A stretch of DNA of 64,000 nucleotides from Cardiocondyla obscurior (Eukaryota > Arthropoda > Insecta > Hymenoptera > Formicidae), in NCBI RefSeq assembly GCF_019399895.1, contig NC_091884.1, forward strand, positions 1,490,501 to 1,554,500. The letters are read 5' to 3'. Position 1 is the first letter of the stretch. Each line of letters begins with the position of its first letter. The notes under the pieces were generated by a model. That model was not told the origin of the DNA. It worked only from the letters and a program-made list of their open reading frames with translations, and did not search any database. This document shows, in pieces, positions 59,926 through 64,000 of this stretch. A program made the position numbers and the translations under genes.

Positions 59926-59957
59926 CCCTCCCCTCCCCCCTTCCCTCCCTAACCCCC
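59926..59957 (-). other. Putative G-quadruplex motif (minus strand)
   Basis: The + strand carries five or more C runs of 3-6 with loops of 1-3 bases, so the minus strand satisfies the G3+N1-7 rule. The + strand could form an i-motif. Confidence 0.6.
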
Positions 59958-60230
59958 GGGGTACGGCTTCCCGGATCGCCCGGCTGCCGGTTCCTATCTC
60001 GATGCCGGGAATTTCGATTCAGCTGCATAGGAGAAATACGTAGGATCGACGGGAATTTAATTAGTCGGGAAGGGACGACGGTATTGAAAGATTTCGATCG
60101 CGCGCGTGGATATATGTATACATGTGCACCCGGCTCGTCGTGTACGTGCGGCGGGAAAGATGTTCCTCTCGAGAGCAAGCTACGAAGATCGTAGGCCCGA
60201 ACAAAGCGCGATAAAAAGAAGCCGGTGTCG

Positions 60231-60250
60231 TTTTTTTTTTTTTTTTTTTT
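60231..60250 (+). repeat. Poly(T) tract, 20 bases
   Basis: Twenty T, then CTTC and eleven more T. Confidence 0.9.
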
Positions 60251-60350
60251 CTTCTTTTTTTTTTTATGCGAAACTCGATAAAAAGTGGGAAGCGCGTAAT
60301 TCTCGTCGCAGGATACCGGAACATGGATCAGTGATATGAGCTCTGCGAGC

Positions 60351-62507
60351 TCACCGTGCGCGATAAAGTAAAGCGCCGCATAGTCGCTCGATTTGTAACG
60401 TTACGTTTGGATATAAAATTACGACCCACGATCGCAGAGGATGGTCGCTCTTTTTATGGCAAATAATAATGCGAAGTGTCAGGCATACCCCCGAGCCAAT
60501 TTCCGAGCTAGAGTGCGGTTAATGTTGATCTTCGATTATTTCGGGATTTGAATTTTATTAGCCGGCTCATCCATTTACAGTTTATCGTAAAAAAAAAAGA
60601 AAAAGAGAGAGAGAAGATTGGAAAAAACGCTAGCTTGACAATCTACGGAATAACCAATAAATATTTCTCTGGATTTGATTAACCGAGATTATAATAACAA
60701 GCGGGGCACATAAGAAAACGTCTTGCATGTGGATCGATTAATCTTAATTAACACTTTCAAGAAGATAAACTCTCTTAATATCTTTGGGAGAGAGGGCGGA
60801 ATTTATACGCTATTTAATGAGGAAATATTTCCAAATAACAGACTTTAAAATAAAAATAATTGTATCAATCAATGAGCTTATCTCTTTTAGTTTTGTTTAT
60901 ATTTAATTATTAATACATTTTTTTTTTAATAAAAAAAAGATCTCGGCACTAATTAAACTTTAATTAAATTCTCGGAGAAGCGATGTAACGTGATAAATTT
61001 AACGATCAAATAATGCCTTATTTAGTATCCATTCTTCAACGTAGAATTTCCCTCGCCTTCTGTTTAGTGTCCTACCATCACGTAGAAGGGAAAAAAATTT
61101 AGGAAGCGGAATTCACGCCGCGCCGTTTGCAGCGTTTCGTAAACGCTTGACGTGCATCGAAACGGGGAAGGGAGGGTGACATTTCGCCAAGCGATAGCCA
61201 GCGGATTGCAGATAGGTAGATTGAAAGAGAAAAAGACCAACCGGGCGCACCTTATGCAAATCGCGGAACCGGATAGTAAAACGGAGACATAAAACGAAGG
61301 TGGCCGTCTTCCCTTATTCTTATACCCGGTAAACTCTCATAAATTCGTTCGTTGGCCTGTGTCAACGAGAACGGCGTTTTCCGTCCCGCCTGTTTTACGC
61401 GAGCTATTGTCGGAGGAAGATGGGCTATAGACCAGCCTTGAAGCGAGATGCGAGCCTCTGTCCTTTTCACCTCCGTCGTTCGTCCATTATTATACAATCG
61501 CGCCTTCGCGGACATATTGCGCGAACGTATGATATTCGCGTTTACGTACACGTTACTTCCCCCTTTCCCCACCGTTGGGGGACGAGCACACGTTGATACG
61601 CGTACGTACGTCCAGTCTTGACGTTGTGTGCACTGCTCCTCGTTACGAGAATGGCAAATTGTATTATCGAATCTTTTCTCTTTCGCTTTTGCTTCCATTC
61701 TGTTTCTCCTCTTCCTCTAGACTGTTATAGTACCAACGTTATCTTTGACACCGTATGTACGTAACGTTTTAGACGCTTATTACGTACCGAATGGAAGAGA
61801 GAACTTTCCGAGTGACTTTTAAACCCCATATCGTCCCTCCCGACTGCAATTTGGCAGACGTAGTTATATCGCGGAGAAAAAAATCCACCCTGCGCGTTAT
61901 ATTAACCTTCTTTTTACTAGTATTTTGTTTAAGTTACGCAGGAGCAATTTTAATTAACGTACCCGCGATCTGTCGCTAATCAACACATCTGTTTTTCGGT
62001 AACTTAATATTTTTCCCGTGAGAGTTTTCGAAGAAAATAAATCTCGCGCGACGTCAAAATACCTTTTTTTTTATTTTCGCTCATTTTCCGGTTATTCATT
62101 TAGGTAATATATTTGACGTGATGTCAAAATAAATTTCTCGCGAGCAAAAATAATCTTTCAATATTTTTTTTTTTTTTATATGAACTCGAAATTAAAACGT
62201 ATGTCGAAAATAAACAAAAAAAGGGGAAAAAAAACTAGGGAAACGTGTCATTTTTTACGGATTGCTATTCCGAGATTTTGTCGACGTGAAAAAGGGCCGG
62301 GGGGTTTTGGTTTTTTTTTTTTTTTTAAAGTCACGCTTTACTTTCGTACTAATATTTACTACATGTCAACGCTAACTTTCGAAAGAAGATGTTTCAAAAT
62401 GCATACGTTTATCATATGCAACGGCGCCCGACTAAATCCTGCAACGGCGGTTTTGTCCGCAAACTTGCGTTGTGCGCATAGTTGCTCGATTACGTTAGAT
62501 GCACCCA
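60351..62507. other. Non-coding stretch, no gene seen
   Basis: AT-rich at 60.55-61.05 and 62.0-62.2 kb, GC-moderate between. The minus frame of 148 codons (61252-61698) and the 62-codon + frame at 61791, which has one hydrophobic segment, are not recognisable. T-rich runs near 62164 and 62320. Confidence 0.45.
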
Positions 62508-62549
62508 GCGTATACGTACACGCGCATACACGCACGCACGCGCGCGTGT
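62508..62549. repeat. 42-bp perfect alternating purine-pyrimidine run (Z-DNA-prone)
   Basis: Every base from 62508 to 62549 alternates purine and pyrimidine, mostly CG, CA and TA steps, ending in CGCGCGCGTGT. Such runs favour left-handed DNA under supercoiling (established). Biological use here is unknown. Confidence 0.8.
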
Positions 62550-64000
62550 TTGTACAATAGAACGTTACCGCACGTGCTGTTGGTGCCAGCTTTTCCTCGC
62601 GCGGTACATTGTAAAAGCGTAAGAGGACGTAAATCTCGCGTCGACATAAATTCCTTTATCGCGGCGCGTCTTGCAGCGGCAGCGAGAATGCCTGGCCAGT
62701 TTCTTACTTTTATCCTAACTGCGAGTCTCCGTAGGAGTCCTCGCTATCCGCGGCGACGCGCGTTTCGGGATAACGAAGGCTCCGCGAGCTCCGCCGCCGC
62801 CCTTAACAAATATTAGTTGTAAAATAAATCCGGCGAAGTTGGAACCGTGCCCCGAACGATAATCCCTTGTTTACTGCGGGGAATATAGGTCTCAGTTAGC
62901 AAAACGACGCGTAAAAATATCGTATTGTCTTCGATCCTATAGGGATCGTGCTCCAATTCTGCAGTTTCCGCGGTGTTTGTTGCACTGAATACACAGCGAC
63001 GCATTACGAGGCATGTTCTCGTGTGAATAAAAAAAAAGAAAAAAAAAAATAAAACTGGAACGTACCTGATATATAAGTTTATTAAACTCTATCCATCATC
63101 GCGTATTAAGACAGATTTTATATTAGAATTACTGTTTTATCGAACGGCACTGACACTTTACCGTCAACGCCGTGGGTTCAAATTAATGAGACGACATGTC
63201 TGGTTTACTCGAATATTTATTTTACAAAATACTATGTATAGATATATCGGCGAGTCGTAAAAAAATTTTTCCGCAAGAACAAAGAGTTCTCTTCCACGTT
63301 ATTCCACATTATTCGAGAATAGAAAAAGGCGAGCGTCAAGTATCGTCCGTTTAAAGAAATCCGTCGCGGGCAGATATTTTTTCTTCGCCCACCCTATTGT
63401 CCGCGAAATAAAAAGACACGGATAGGGAAGGCCTCGGGAAATAGGTGCGGGGTACACGTCGCGCCAATTAGCAGTTCGCGAATGTCACTCGAGCGGCAAT
63501 CGAGACAACGGAATAAGAGGAAACCAATTATCTACCCGAGCGAGTGGCTGGCCGCCAACGCAGTTGTTTCCTAATTGCGCCAACGTCCGGCTATTGCGCG
63601 CTACACCCCGTACACACCCCCGGCGGAAGCGGCACCCTCCCCGATCGAGCAGGGTAAACTTTGCCCGAATTTGCGTTCACCGAACGCGTGATGCCAGCTT
63701 TTCACAGCCTACGTGATAGGAATTCCAATTCGCAAAACGTGTTTAGCGTGAGTAAGTTACGGTATCTTGGCATGAAAGGATCGTTTATACTTTGTTCGAC
63801 AAAGAATTTAATCGCGCACCGACAAGAACGTTTCTTTTAACGCTTACGACGATTTGTATCCGTCCTAATATTCCTGTTTAAAAAAAAAAAAAAAAAGTAC
63901 GACGCTGATTTTAAGTCCGTTTATCGTTTCGAGGGTCGGTTGTTGGAATTTACATAGTAATACGTCTATGCATTTTTTTTTTTTTCTTGTGTGAATTATG
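62550..64000. other. Non-coding stretch, no gene seen
   Basis: GC-rich at 62.58-62.82 and 63.35-63.7 kb, AT-rich elsewhere, with A-rich runs near 63028-63055 and 63881-63897 and a T run near 63973. No exon-like block, transposon end or RNA gene recognised to the right edge. Confidence 0.5.

Larger units (their letters stand above)
58051..60350. other. GC/CpG-rich island
   Basis: The longest sustained GC-rich block near the right end. Frames of 173 codons (58072-58593, GTG start), 165 codons (59546-60043) and 141 codons on minus (59016-59441) are Arg/Pro/Ser-rich without domains and overlap frames on the other strand. Contains a CT tract, a C-rich quadruplex-type strand and poly(T). Confidence 0.4.

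Noticed and set aside
61252..61698. 148-codon minus-strand frame
   Set aside because: No domain, signal or splice context, and composition typical of random GC-moderate DNA.
61791..61979. 62-codon ORF with one transmembrane-like segment
   Set aside because: A single hydrophobic stretch in AT-rich DNA is common by chance; no other support.
1..64000. tRNA, rRNA, CRISPR arrays, LTR or LINE reverse transcriptase, viral integrations
   Set aside because: No T-loop-like GGTTCRANNC context with matching stems, no regular spaced repeats, no reverse transcriptase or integrase motifs and no long retroelement frames were found by reading. A tRNAscan and protein-domain search would be decisive.

Overview
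The window is eukaryotic, non-coding sequence in which I recognise no complete gene. An insect is most likely, probably a hymenopteran such as an ant. This is inferred from three things: CpG-rich GC islands alternating sharply with AT-rich stretches, many poly(A)/poly(T) and (GA)n/(CT)n tracts, and short palindromic DNA transposons with TA or 8-bp target duplications. Nothing looks bacterial or viral: there are no operons, no ribosome binding sites and no long gene-like ORFs. I assign no species. The best reading is intergenic or long-intron DNA beside a gene that enters at the left edge. There, bases 1-36 on the minus strand look like the start of an internal coding exon, with an acceptor AG at 37-38 and an in-frame reading PAKFYGLDLLK.

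Layout. 37-5.3 kb is AT/GC mixed non-coding DNA with purine tracts and one coding-like block (5.1-5.28 kb). 5.3-10.95 kb is a nest of old repeats: three fragments of an AT-rich repeat family, transposon ends of the ACAGGGTGTCCC type, and a 1.66-kb foldback element (8967-10630) with arms of about 0.7 kb. 11-21 kb is plain non-coding DNA with GC-rich islands at 16.0-17.7 and 18.6-19.7 kb. 21.3-22.93 kb holds two copies of a GC-rich repeat, one of them a hairpin with 67-bp arms. 23-38 kb is gene-free, with GC islands at 25.0-26.3, 28.6-29.4 and 37.1-38.2 kb; the last looks most like a promoter or enhancer. 38.4-45.7 kb is the most structured part: five separate inverted-repeat elements in 7.3 kb, two with a smaller inverted-repeat element inside. 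45.7-64 kb is again gene-free, alternating AT-rich DNA with GC islands.

There is no gene pathway to describe. The most interesting content is the hairpin-forming repeat DNA (38.4-45.7, 21.3-22.9 and 9.0-10.6 kb), which could yield double-stranded RNA if transcribed, and a few short ORFs with suggestive features (16664, 31612, 37363). I rate those ORFs as weak candidates.
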